Origin: an uncultured Acetatifactor sp.
GTDB lineage: Bacteria > Bacillota > Clostridia > Lachnospirales > Lachnospiraceae
Direction: 5' to 3'
Assembly (NCBI GenBank): GCA_910584235.1
Contig: CAJTZD010000009.1
Span: 1-64,000, forward strand
Length of the DNA: 64,000 nucleotides
Positions within the stretch are counted from its first letter, which is position 1, and every line of letters begins with the position of its first letter. Below are positions 50,990 through 58,250 of this stretch, piece by piece. The notes beneath the pieces are model-generated. The model was not told the origin of the DNA and did not search any database. It worked only from the letters and a program-made list of their open reading frames with translations. The position numbers and the translations under genes are program-made.

Positions 50990-53350
50990 TTAGCCGAAAC
51001 CGAAAGCCAGCCCGACGAGCCTTACGATAAATGCCGCAATCCACGCAATGGCGCACTGGCCCACAACCACCCCCACAGCCCATTTCCGGCCCATTTCCCG
51101 CTTGACGGCGGCGATGGCGGCCACGCAGGGGGTGTAGAGGAGACAGAACACCAAAAGGCTTGCCGCGGCCAGGGGCGTGAGAACCGCCAATAGCGTTTCT
51201 GTGTTTCCGAACAGCACGTTCAAAGTAGAAACCACACTCTCCTTAGCCATGAAGCCCGTAATCAGAGCAGTAGACATCCGCCAGTCCCCGAAGCCCAGGG
51301 GCTTCAACACAGGTGCGATAAACCCCGCCGCCGCGGCCAGCATGCTGTTCTGGGAGTCCGCCACGATGTTTAAGTGGAAGTCAAAGGTCTGTAAAAACCA
51401 GATGACAATGGTGGCGATGAAGATGACGGAAAAGGCCCTCTGCAGGAAATCCTTGGCCTTATCCCAGAGGAGCCGCCCTACGTTCTTCGCCCCGGGGAGC
51501 CGGTAATTGGGCAGCTCCATGACGAAAGGCACTGCCTCTCCCTTAAAAGCCGTTCCTTTCAGGAGGAAAGCCATCAAAATCCCCAGCGCCATCCCCAGCA
51601 CATACAATCCTATCATCACCAGAGCGCCCCGCCCGGGAAAGAATGCCGCCGCAAAAAAGCCGTAGATTGGCAGCTTTGCAGAGCAGCTCATGAAAGGCGT
51701 CAGCAATATGGTCATCTTCCTGTCCCGCTCCGAGGGCAGCGTCCTGGTGGCCATCACCCCGGGCACCGTGCAGCCGAAGCCGATGAGCATGGGCACGATG
51801 CTTCGTCCGGACAGGCCGATCTTGCGCAGCAGTTTGTCCATGACAAAGGCCACCCTGGCAATGTAGCCGCTGTCTTCCAGCAGGGAAAGGAAGAAGAACA
51901 GGGTCACGATAATGGGCAGAAAGCTTAAGACGCTGCCTACGCCGTTAAAGATGCCGTCTATGATCAGGGATTGGAGCACTTGGTTCACATTGGCCGCTTT
52001 CAGGGCAGAATCCGCAAGACTTGCCAGGGCATCCACCCCCATGGCCATCAGCTCCTGGAGCCAGGCTCCGATAACGTTAAAAGTCAGCCAGAACACGATG
52101 CCCATGATGCCGATGAAAGCGGGGATGGCAGTGTACTTTCCCGTCAATACCCTATCGGCTTTCGCGCTCCTGGCATGTTCCTTGCTCTCCCGAGGCTTGA
52201 CTACGGTGACGTCGCAAATCTCCCGGATAAAGGAGAACCGCATGTCTGCCATGGCCGCTGCCCGGTCCATGCCGCTCTCTGTCTCCATCTGGCAGATGAT
52301 GTGCTCCAGCATCTCCTTTTCGTTCTGGTCTAATCCCAGGGCCTCAAGAATGCGGGGATCGCCCTCGGTGAGCTTGCCGGCGGCGAAGCGCACGGGAATT
52401 TCAGCCCGCCTGGCATGGTCCTCAATCAGGTGCATGATGGCGTGGAGGCATCTGTGCACGGCCCCGCCGTTTTGGTCTTCCTTGCAGAAATCAATCCTGC
52501 CGGGGCGCTCCTGGTATTTTGCCACATGCAGGGCATGGCTTACCAGCTCGTCTATGCCCTCGTTCTTCGCCGCGGAGATGGGGACTACGGGAATGCCAAG
52601 CATATCCTCCATCTCGTTGATCTGGATGGATCCCCCGTTGCCCCTGACCTCGTCCATCATGTTCAGGGCCAGCACCATGGGAATGTCCAGCTCCATCAGC
52701 TGCATGGTCAGATACAGGTTCCTTTCTATATTAGAGGCGTCCACGATGTTGATGATGCCCTTTGGATGCTCCCGCATGATGAACTGCCTGGTGACGATCT
52801 CCTCGCTGGAGTAGGGCGACATGGAATAGATCCCCGGCAGGTCTGTGATCAGGGTGTTGCTGTGGCCTTTGATGGAGCCGTCTTTCCGGTCCACGGTGAC
52901 GCCGGGGAAATTGCCCACATGCTGGTTGGAGCCTGTGAGCTGGTTGAAGAGGGTGGTCTTGCCGCAGTTCTGGTTCCCCGCCAGGGCAAAGGTCAGCTGC
53001 GCGTCGTCCGGCAGGGGATTCTCCGTAGCCTTTACATGGTACTTGCCGCCCTCGCCCAGGCCCGGGTGCTCGATTCGCTTTCTGTCCGTCTGGGAATCCG
53101 GCGCAGGCGCTTTCGGCGCATCGTCCCGGACATTTTCAATTGTGATTTTCTCGGCATCGGCCACCCGCAGGGTCAGCTCATAGCCGTGGATCATGAATTC
53201 CATGGGATCCCCCAGGGGGGCGTATTTTATCAACAATATATCCGTGCCCGGAATGACGCCCATGTCCAGGAAGTGCTGGCGCAGCGCGCCCTCGCCGCCC
53301 ACAGCCTGGATGGTGGCCCATTTTCCGATTGGCAATTCTCGTAAGGTCAT
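50990..53350 (-). CDS. feoB: FeoA-FeoB fusion ferrous iron transporter
   Basis: The 786-residue protein begins with a FeoA-type SH3-like domain (about residues 1-75, LRELPIGKWATIQAVGG, MGVIPGTD), then a linker, then the FeoB GTPase: G1 GNQNCGKT at 125-132, G2 with GVTVDRK, G3 DLPG at 170-173, G4 NMMD. The membrane part has two Gate domains and a core region. It imports Fe2+ across the cytoplasmic membrane. Start at 53350 gives the usual FeoA beginning MTLRELPIG and has AGGAAAGGA upstream; the 28-residue longer form lacks support. FeoA-FeoB fusions occur in several Clostridia. Iron-dependent control is likely; an inverted repeat overlaps the promoter. Confidence 0.95.
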   Translation of the reverse strand: MTLRELPIGKWATIQAVGGEGALRQHFLDMGVIPGTDILLIKYAPLGDPMEFMIHGYELTLRVADAEKITIENVRDDAPKAPAPDSQTDRKRIEHPGLGEGGKYHVKATENPLPDDAQLTFALAGNQNCGKTTLFNQLTGSNQHVGNFPGVTVDRKDGSIKGHSNTLITDLPGIYSMSPYSSEEIVTRQFIMREHPKGIINIVDASNIERNLYLTMQLMELDIPMVLALNMMDEVRGNGGSIQINEMEDMLGIPVVPISAAKNEGIDELVSHALHVAKYQERPGRIDFCKEDQNGGAVHRCLHAIMHLIEDHARRAEIPVRFAAGKLTEGDPRILEALGLDQNEKEMLEHIICQMETESGMDRAAAMADMRFSFIREICDVTVVKPRESKEHARSAKADRVLTGKYTAIPAFIGIMGIVFWLTFNVIGAWLQELMAMGVDALASLADSALKAANVNQVLQSLIIDGIFNGVGSVLSFLPIIVTLFFFLSLLEDSGYIARVAFVMDKLLRKIGLSGRSIVPMLIGFGCTVPGVMATRTLPSERDRKMTILLTPFMSCSAKLPIYGFFAAAFFPGRGALVMIGLYVLGMALGILMAFLLKGTAFKGEAVPFVMELPNYRLPGAKNVGRLLWDKAKDFLQRAFSVIFIATIVIWFLQTFDFHLNIVADSQNSMLAAAAGFIAPVLKPLGFGDWRMSTALITGFMAKESVVSTLNVLFGNTETLLAVLTPLAAASLLVFCLLYTPCVAAIAAVKREMGRKWAVGVVVGQCAIAWIAAFIVRLVGLAFGFG

Positions 53351-53553
53351 GATGTCCTTTCCTCGCTTCCGTAGATGTATGCCCAGGTCATGAATGCCCA
53401 AAGCGGATGGATTCCCCGAGACAATGGTATCCATGCATCAAGCAGGACTTTATTGCCATGGAGAAAAGAAAAACCCAGATACAGCCGCTTCGCCATACCT
53501 GAGCTTTCGATTTCATCGCCTGGAGATGTCAGACCAACAATGCGGTCAATCTA

Positions 53554-53593
53554 TGTCGAACTAAATATACTGCATTTCGACAGGCTTTGTCAA
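53554..53593 (-). promoter_or_regulatory. feoB promoter with overlapping inverted repeat
   Basis: Minus strand TTGACA (53588-53593), 18 bases, TATATT (53564-53569). TGTCGAA (53554-53560) and TTCGACA (53576-53582) are exact inverted arms 15 bases apart that bracket the -10 box, so a repressor site (iron-sensing regulator) is likely. The leader to the start codon is about 200 bases; I see no known riboswitch in it. Confidence 0.65.
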
Positions 53594-53617
53594 GGGGTTT
53601 GACCGGAAAAGGTACGC

Positions 53618-53895
53618 CTATCTGTTCTCGCTCACGAAATTTTGGACGCGGTTCTGTATGACGCTTACCATGTCATCGGCGTAAAACGTGCCTTTTACCT
53701 GGATTTCTTCTATCGGAGTGCGTTTCCCGTCCGGGTATTTCCCGAGGGGCTGTAGAGCACATTGCCCAGGAATTTTCCGTCCGCGGCATACAGCCAGATG
53801 CCCGCATCGCTGGTGAAGACGCATACCCGGCCATGATCGTCCGCGGCCAGGCTCTGAATGGAGGCGTCTTTTCCCGGATGCGCCGTTTCCTGTCA
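53618..53895 (-). pseudogene. Frameshifted remnant of an unknown protein gene
   Basis: One minus-strand frame reads protein-like from about 53895 (DASIQSLAADDHGRVCVF, then GIWLYAADGKFLGNVLYS) and stops near 53707. A second frame picks up at about 53750 with KYPDGKRTPIEEIQVKGTFY and ends NRVQNFVSENR at 53618. Joining the two by one shift near 53745 gives a continuous sequence. The first part is blocked upstream by a TGA. Repeated small-residue and aromatic pattern hints at a propeller-like or sensor-like domain, but no family can be named. Confidence 0.5.
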
Positions 53896-53969
53896 TATTT
53901 GATAGGGATTTGTGTCAAAACGGGAATGACTGCACGATAGGACAAAATAGTTTTACCAAAATAATACAA

Positions 53970-53998
53970 TTGAAAAACAGGCTGCTTTATGGTAGGAT
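53970..53998 (+). promoter_or_regulatory. Predicted promoter of the Rpn-type gene
   Basis: TTGAAA (53970-53975), 17 bases, TAGGAT (53993-53998), about 140 bases before the start codon. The leader contains a small GGGAG/CTCCC hairpin (about 54093-54117). Confidence 0.5.
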
Positions 53999-54140
53999 AA
54001 ATGTAAAGCAGATTTTCATCCAGGGTTATTCTGTAATCGTTTCTATTCTTCGTACAACTCGGAAAATTCCTGCTTCAATTTCAAAATGACCGGCGGGAGT
54101 TTTTGAGAGGCTCCCGACAACTGAACAAGGGAGGTATTAA

Positions 54141-55019
54141 ATGGCGGAAAAAGACGTTACAGAGAAGATTCTGATGTCCTATGCCGATGTGTTCGCGGAT
54201 TGCATCAACACGCTGGTATATGACGGCGAAAGGCAGCTGAACCCGGCTGACACACAGCCTGCGCCCACGGAGAGCTTTTATAAGGGCAACGGGGCGCACA
54301 ATCAATTCTGCGATGCCAGCAGGTATCTGACAGAAAAGGGGACGATAGTCCTCCAGTACATTATAGAGAACGAGACCGAACTGGAGGAACGGCAGATTCT
54401 GCGAAAAATATCCTATCAGGGCGGCTCCTACAGACAGCAGTTGGAGAGCGGCGTCCCGGTGTATGGGGTGATTGCTGTGGTGATAGACTGGACGGGAAAG
54501 ACCAGCCGCATCCCCAGGAGTCTCCATGCGCTGCTTCTGAGGAATGGGGTGCCGCCGGAGAGGCTGAGACAGGTGGACGATAATGAATTGATGGTTTATC
54601 ATATGCAAAATCTTTCTTTGGAAATCAGGAGCCGCTTCACCAGCGACATGGGATTCGTGGCGGATTATCTGAACGAGGGGAGCTTTGTGAGGCGGAAAGG
54701 ACAGGCCATCGTCCATATGGAAGCGCTGTGTGATATGATGGAAGCGGTTACAGGAGATACCAGATTTACGGAGCAGGCAAATAAGCTTTTAGAGAAAAAG
54801 AAAGGAAAGAAGATTATGATGTGTGAATATATCAATCAACTGGAAGCGCGTGGCGAGGCAAGAGGAAAAGCAAACGGTGAAGCAATGCTGGCCACTTTGC
54901 TGGAGAGACTGTATGACCTGGGGAGGGGAGAAGAAGTGGAACGTGCCGTTCGGGATTTGGATGCCAGGGCAAGGCTGTACAAGGAACTCTCTATCCCGGG
55001 CTATACTTATGAGCCATAA
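54141..55019 (+). CDS. Rpn family recombination-promoting nuclease / putative transposase-like protein
   Basis: The 292-residue protein resembles Rpn/YhgA-type PD-(D/E)XK proteins of Clostridia: ADVFADCINTLVYDGERQLN near the start, a YGVIAVVIDWTGKT strand region, and a tail with repeated ARGEARGKANGEA helix typical of the family. Rpn proteins in E. coli are nucleases that raise RecA-independent recombination; a role in phage defence has also been discussed. Clostridial relatives usually occur in many copies and sometimes near mobile DNA. GGGAGGT precedes the ATG. The neighbours on both sides are decayed gene pieces, so the gene may have arrived by insertion. Confidence 0.75.
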   Translation: MAEKDVTEKILMSYADVFADCINTLVYDGERQLNPADTQPAPTESFYKGNGAHNQFCDASRYLTEKGTIVLQYIIENETELEERQILRKISYQGGSYRQQLESGVPVYGVIAVVIDWTGKTSRIPRSLHALLLRNGVPPERLRQVDDNELMVYHMQNLSLEIRSRFTSDMGFVADYLNEGSFVRRKGQAIVHMEALCDMMEAVTGDTRFTEQANKLLEKKKGKKIMMCEYINQLEARGEARGKANGEAMLATLLERLYDLGRGEEVERAVRDLDARARLYKELSIPGYTYEP

Positions 55020-55025
55020 GCCGAC

Positions 55026-55382
55026 TTAGGATGCGTTCCTCTGAAAGAGGCTGTTTTCGTTCAGATACTCCGAGGTTTCCGGCAAAGCCCCCTGGAAATG
55101 AAAAAAGCATTCATAATGAAGAAAAGCATTCATATTGACTTGATCCAGGATTTTCGTCTCCCGCCTGTCTCCCCGCTTCTCCTGGCGGATGTCCGAGGGG
55201 GAGAAGCTGTTGTCGATTTTTATCTTCATGACGCCCTTGTTCAGCGCGATGTGGACGCTCAGGTATTTCTTTTCCGTCTGCCTGGCGGCATCAATGGCGT
55301 TTTCCGGGAGGTTCCCCGGCAGCACGTTGATATCGAAAGAAGGCCTGATTTCCTCCGGCAGCGAAATCTTATGTGGATACAA
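55026..55382 (-). pseudogene. Remnant of an AgrC-like GHKL sensor kinase
   Basis: The minus-strand frame keeps the kinase N-box region: SFDINVLPGNLPENAIDAAR, then LSVHIALNKGVMKIKIDNSF, which is the strand set before the G boxes in AgrC/CitA-type GHKL kinases. The N-terminal membrane and dimer parts are missing, and after IDNSF the sequence turns into a charged non-conserved stretch without GxGL motifs. It cannot be an active kinase. The segment looks like a leftover of a quorum- or peptide-sensing two-component locus. Confidence 0.6.
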
Positions 55383-55454
55383 AAAGGTTACATTCTTATG
55401 ATATCGTAAGTGGCAGGACTATTTAAGCATGGCCCGGCGCAGAAGGAGGATGGG

Positions 55455-56729
55455 ATGGGAAAAAGGTGCGGCTTGCTCTGGGGAATCAGTATAATGGCGT
55501 TTCTGCTGGCCGGCTGCGGTGACAGAGCACAAAATGAGGTGCATGACGAGCTGGCAGGGGGAAAAGATACCATAGCGGTGACCTTGGAGAGTGAGGACAG
55601 CGGGGCAGAAATTCCCGGTGAGGACGACAAGGACAGCCAGGACGAAAGCACGGACGCAGAGCGCATAGCGGAAATCTGCCGTGACATTTGTGCCCAGGCG
55701 GCCCGGGACGGCACTCTGGGAAGCATAGAGACCATGGGGCGCATGGTGGCCAGGCTTGGTGAAAACGGCTACGCTGCCGCCTCCGGCGATAACCAGGTGG
55801 ACATGGCGGGGGCGGAGCAGGTACTGGAGTTTGTCAGGGCGGTGGAGGAGAAAGAAAGCCGGAGGCTCACGATTGTGGCAGTCATGGGGATGGGACTGCG
55901 GATATTTGATCTGGAGACCCGGGATGGCGATGTGACTGTAGTCAGGAGCTACTACCAATACGACAGGGAGGGAATCCTGCAGGAGAGGAGCACGGTGAGC
56001 TACCCGGCGGACTTTTGGGAATATACCCCGGAGGGCTATCTGATTTTTGCGGGAAAGAGCCTTTTGCCGGAGACCTTTGTGATGACTTTCAGCGCCACAG
56101 CGGAGCATACGGCCCTGCGCGTGCTGCCCCTGGAGGAAAGCTGCAGGGAGCTGAACAGGAAATATCTGCTGCCGGTAGGCTATGAGCGGAACAATGTGTT
56201 CCTCTGTAGCTGGAGCGGGGAGGAGTATGGGAACCTGGACTTTTACGATGTGTTCGACAGGTTCTATCCCATCCTGCGGGGCCGGCCCCACCCCTATGGG
56301 GCGGAGGGGAGTCCGGGGGAGGAAAGTGCCTATTGGATACCCGAGGAGGAATTTGAGTCTGTCATCACGGCATTTTTTGACATAGACCGGGAAACCCTGC
56401 GCCGGAAGACGGAATACAGCCCGGAACAGGCGGCATATAAGTACCGGCCCCGGGGCTTTCATGAGGCGGAGTATCCGGACATCCCCTATCCGGAGGTGGT
56501 AGGCTGGAGGGAGAACGGAGACGGAACCATTACGCTTACCGTCAACGCGGTATATCCCCATGACGATACGTCCAGGGCATTCACCCATGAAACGGTGATA
56601 CGCCCGCTGGATGGGGAGCGCTTTCAATATGTATCCAACAGGATGCTTTCAGAGGAAAGGGAGTACGATGCCTGGTGGCACAGCGACAGATTGCCGGAGG
56701 ATGCCGGAGCCTTGACGGCCGAAGAATAG
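55455..56729 (+). CDS. Uncharacterised lipoprotein
   Basis: The 424-residue protein starts with a signal peptide and lipobox (LLAGC, Cys21), followed by an acidic linker rich in Asp and Glu up to about residue 75. The rest is a mixed alpha/beta soluble domain with many aromatic residues and no recognised catalytic motif. It may belong to the DUF6070-type lipoproteins of Lachnospiraceae, but I cannot confirm this. ATG at 55455 follows AAGGAGG. It is anchored outside the cell. The gene is alone in its orientation between a kinase remnant and a candidate RNA gene; function unknown. Confidence 0.78.
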   Translation: MGKRCGLLWGISIMAFLLAGCGDRAQNEVHDELAGGKDTIAVTLESEDSGAEIPGEDDKDSQDESTDAERIAEICRDICAQAARDGTLGSIETMGRMVARLGENGYAAASGDNQVDMAGAEQVLEFVRAVEEKESRRLTIVAVMGMGLRIFDLETRDGDVTVVRSYYQYDREGILQERSTVSYPADFWEYTPEGYLIFAGKSLLPETFVMTFSATAEHTALRVLPLEESCRELNRKYLLPVGYERNNVFLCSWSGEEYGNLDFYDVFDRFYPILRGRPHPYGAEGSPGEESAYWIPEEEFESVITAFFDIDRETLRRKTEYSPEQAAYKYRPRGFHEAEYPDIPYPEVVGWRENGDGTITLTVNAVYPHDDTSRAFTHETVIRPLDGERFQYVSNRMLSEEREYDAWWHSDRLPEDAGALTAEE

Positions 56730-56768
56730 CAGAACCTAAAAACAGAGAGCCGCTAAGAACCAGAGGAA

Positions 56769-56907
56769 GCTTGTGGAGCAGCACACTCGATACCGGGATA
56801 ACGGTATAAGCCAGGCACTTTGAGTTGCGGAAAGTGAGGGGCGAGTCTATGGGTAAGCCGAAGTCATAGAAACAAGCACAGGGCGGCAGGAGAAGCTCTC
56901 TGCCGCC
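56769..56907 (+). ncRNA. Candidate structured RNA with terminator hairpin
   Basis: Fully nested pairings are visible. Outer stem GCTTGT (56769-56774) with ACAAGC (56872-56877). Inside it, ACTCG (56785-56789) with CGAGT (56842-56846) encloses two hairpins, ATACCG/CGGTAT (56790-56795/56802-56807) and CACTTT/AAAGTG (56816-56821/56831-56836). A further hairpin CTATG/CATAG (56847-56851/56865-56869) follows. Right after comes GGCGGCAG/CTGCCGCC (56882-56889/56900-56907) and TTATTG, like a terminator. It lies between convergent genes, not before a coding region. I could not match it to a known riboswitch or RNA; a group II intron fragment is possible. Confidence 0.5.
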
Positions 56908-56965
56908 TTATTGTATCCAGATACAGTTGGCAGCCTGGCTGTGGTGACCGTTAGCATAGGAAAGC

Positions 56966-57325
56966 CTAATCCACCGTGGCTCCAAATGGCATCAGAGCAA
57001 GCTTGGCGATCTTGAAGCACTGCAGTCCGAAAGGAATTCCGATGACGGTACAGCACAGGAGGATGCCGTTTACGGTGGCGGCAATGGCCAGCGGAATCCC
57101 GCTCAGCACCAGCCATAAAATGTTTGCCAGCAAGGATATGGCACCGCCGCCATAGCGGATTTCCTTTCCGAAAGGAAAGAATGCCAGGGAGGCGAATTTA
57201 AAGCATTGGGTACCGATGGGAATGCCTATGATGGTAACGCACCACAACACGCCCGCAAGCGTCCAGCCCAAACCCTGCCACAATCCGCCGCAGAGAAACC
57301 AGATAATATTTCCTAAGCATCCCAT
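56966..57325 (-). CDS. YccF domain-containing inner membrane protein
   Basis: The 119-residue protein has two copies of a short unit: IGIPIGTQCFKFASLAFFPFG and IGIPFGLQCFKIAKLALMPFG (each named by its first residues), each after a hydrophobic pair, which is the YccF (DUF307) pattern. It is a small membrane protein of unknown function found in many bacteria. The unit length and repeat spacing are normal. GGGGAGGT precedes the ATG, and a GGGCGC/GCGCCC hairpin (57341-57356) sits just before that site and could modulate translation. Confidence 0.93.
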   Translation of the reverse strand: MGCLGNIIWFLCGGLWQGLGWTLAGVLWCVTIIGIPIGTQCFKFASLAFFPFGKEIRYGGGAISLLANILWLVLSGIPLAIAATVNGILLCCTVIGIPFGLQCFKIAKLALMPFGATVD

Positions 57326-57366
57326 GTCTTATACCTCCCCGGGCGCTTCTGCGCCCTTACCAATCT

Positions 57367-57396
57367 ATTATGCGTGGTCTTAAGCTTTTATGTCAT
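57367..57396 (-). promoter_or_regulatory. Predicted promoter of the YccF gene
   Basis: Minus strand ATGACA (57391-57396), 18 bases, CATAAT (57367-57372), about 42 bases before the start codon. Confidence 0.55.
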
Positions 57397-57472
57397 CCGT
57401 TCCGTCCGGTTCCCCGCTACCTGCCGGAATCTCCCGAAACCGGAATAGAATCTGCTTAAGGATGTTTTGTGT

Positions 57473-58081
57473 CTATAAGGTCTCGTCAGACTGCTGCTGT
57501 AAGACAACGCCGTATTCAAACATATAGCTTAGACACAGTACGATTCCGCCAATGAATGCGAATTCCGGGCTGCTGACCAACGAGCGTGCAGTGGAAGGCC
57601 CCCAAATAAAAAGGATGGCGGTTTCTATTACATTTTTCCAGAAAAAAATGCATAGAAGCAGGATGCCGATAGAACGGACCAGGCGACTGCAAGACAGAGT
57701 AAAAGGACTCTCATCCAGTTGGATACCGTGAAAAGCGGTTGCCAGACACCATAAAATTGCCGCGAACAATGCCTGGTATCCGAATGAGATAAGCCAAACG
57801 ATACCGAACAGGGTTTTGGAGGAATAGTCACCCATATGGAAGCTGGTATTGATTACCATCAAATATAATCCCCTGCCGCCGATATGAAAGCCAACCCTGG
57901 CATCGCTTCCGATCTGTTCTGTCATAAAGGAGGATTCGGGCGCAGCAAATGCGCATATCCCCCAGCATATCAGCGCCAGAAGCGACAAGATCAAATACAC
58001 CCAAAATGATACACGTAAAAATTTCCCCAGTTTTTTGCAGCGCCTTTTCATGATAATCTGTTGGTTTTCCAATCTGTTCAT
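57473..58081 (-). CDS. DUF2975-type four-segment membrane protein
   Basis: The 202-residue protein has four hydrophobic segments: about residues 23-47, 87-115, 128-150 and 170-192. The pattern of a long first loop and the ESPFTLSCSRLVRSIGILLL stretch fit the DUF2975 family of Firmicutes membrane proteins, often paired with a small XRE regulator; no such partner is adjacent here. The AT content is higher than in the neighbours. The start at 58081 lies after a GGGGG stretch; an ATG at 58051 is an alternative. Confidence 0.68.
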   Translation of the reverse strand: MNRLENQQIIMKRRCKKLGKFLRVSFWVYLILSLLALICWGICAFAAPESSFMTEQIGSDARVGFHIGGRGLYLMVINTSFHMGDYSSKTLFGIVWLISFGYQALFAAILWCLATAFHGIQLDESPFTLSCSRLVRSIGILLLCIFFWKNVIETAILFIWGPSTARSLVSSPEFAFIGGIVLCLSYMFEYGVVLQQQSDETL

Positions 58082-58138
58082 AACATTACCCCCGACCCGA
58101 ATCTAAATATTTTTGTGCCGCCCATAATTGTTAAAAAC

Positions 58139-58167
58139 AGATTATCACATTTTTATACAAATTTCAA
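58139..58167 (-). promoter_or_regulatory. Predicted promoter of the DUF2975-type gene
   Basis: Minus strand TTGAAA (58162-58167), 17 bases, TAATCT (58139-58144), within a strongly AT-rich gap. Confidence 0.5.
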
Positions 58168-58250
58168 TAATTATTTAATAATAAACGTTAATTTTTTAAT
58201 GCAAATCAAGGGCAGGAAGCCCGCCCGCAGGGGTATCGGTTTTGGACGGA

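Noticed and set aside
51912..53344. Plus-strand open frames of 300 and 309 codons across feoB
   Set aside because: feoB has all GTPase motifs on the minus strand; the plus frames are shadows.
54141..55019. Complete insertion sequence around the Rpn-type gene
   Set aside because: No terminal inverted repeats or target-site duplication could be seen on either side.
55419..56627. 402-codon minus-strand frame across the lipoprotein gene
   Set aside because: The plus-strand frame has a lipobox, a good ribosome site and protein-like composition; the minus frame has none of these.
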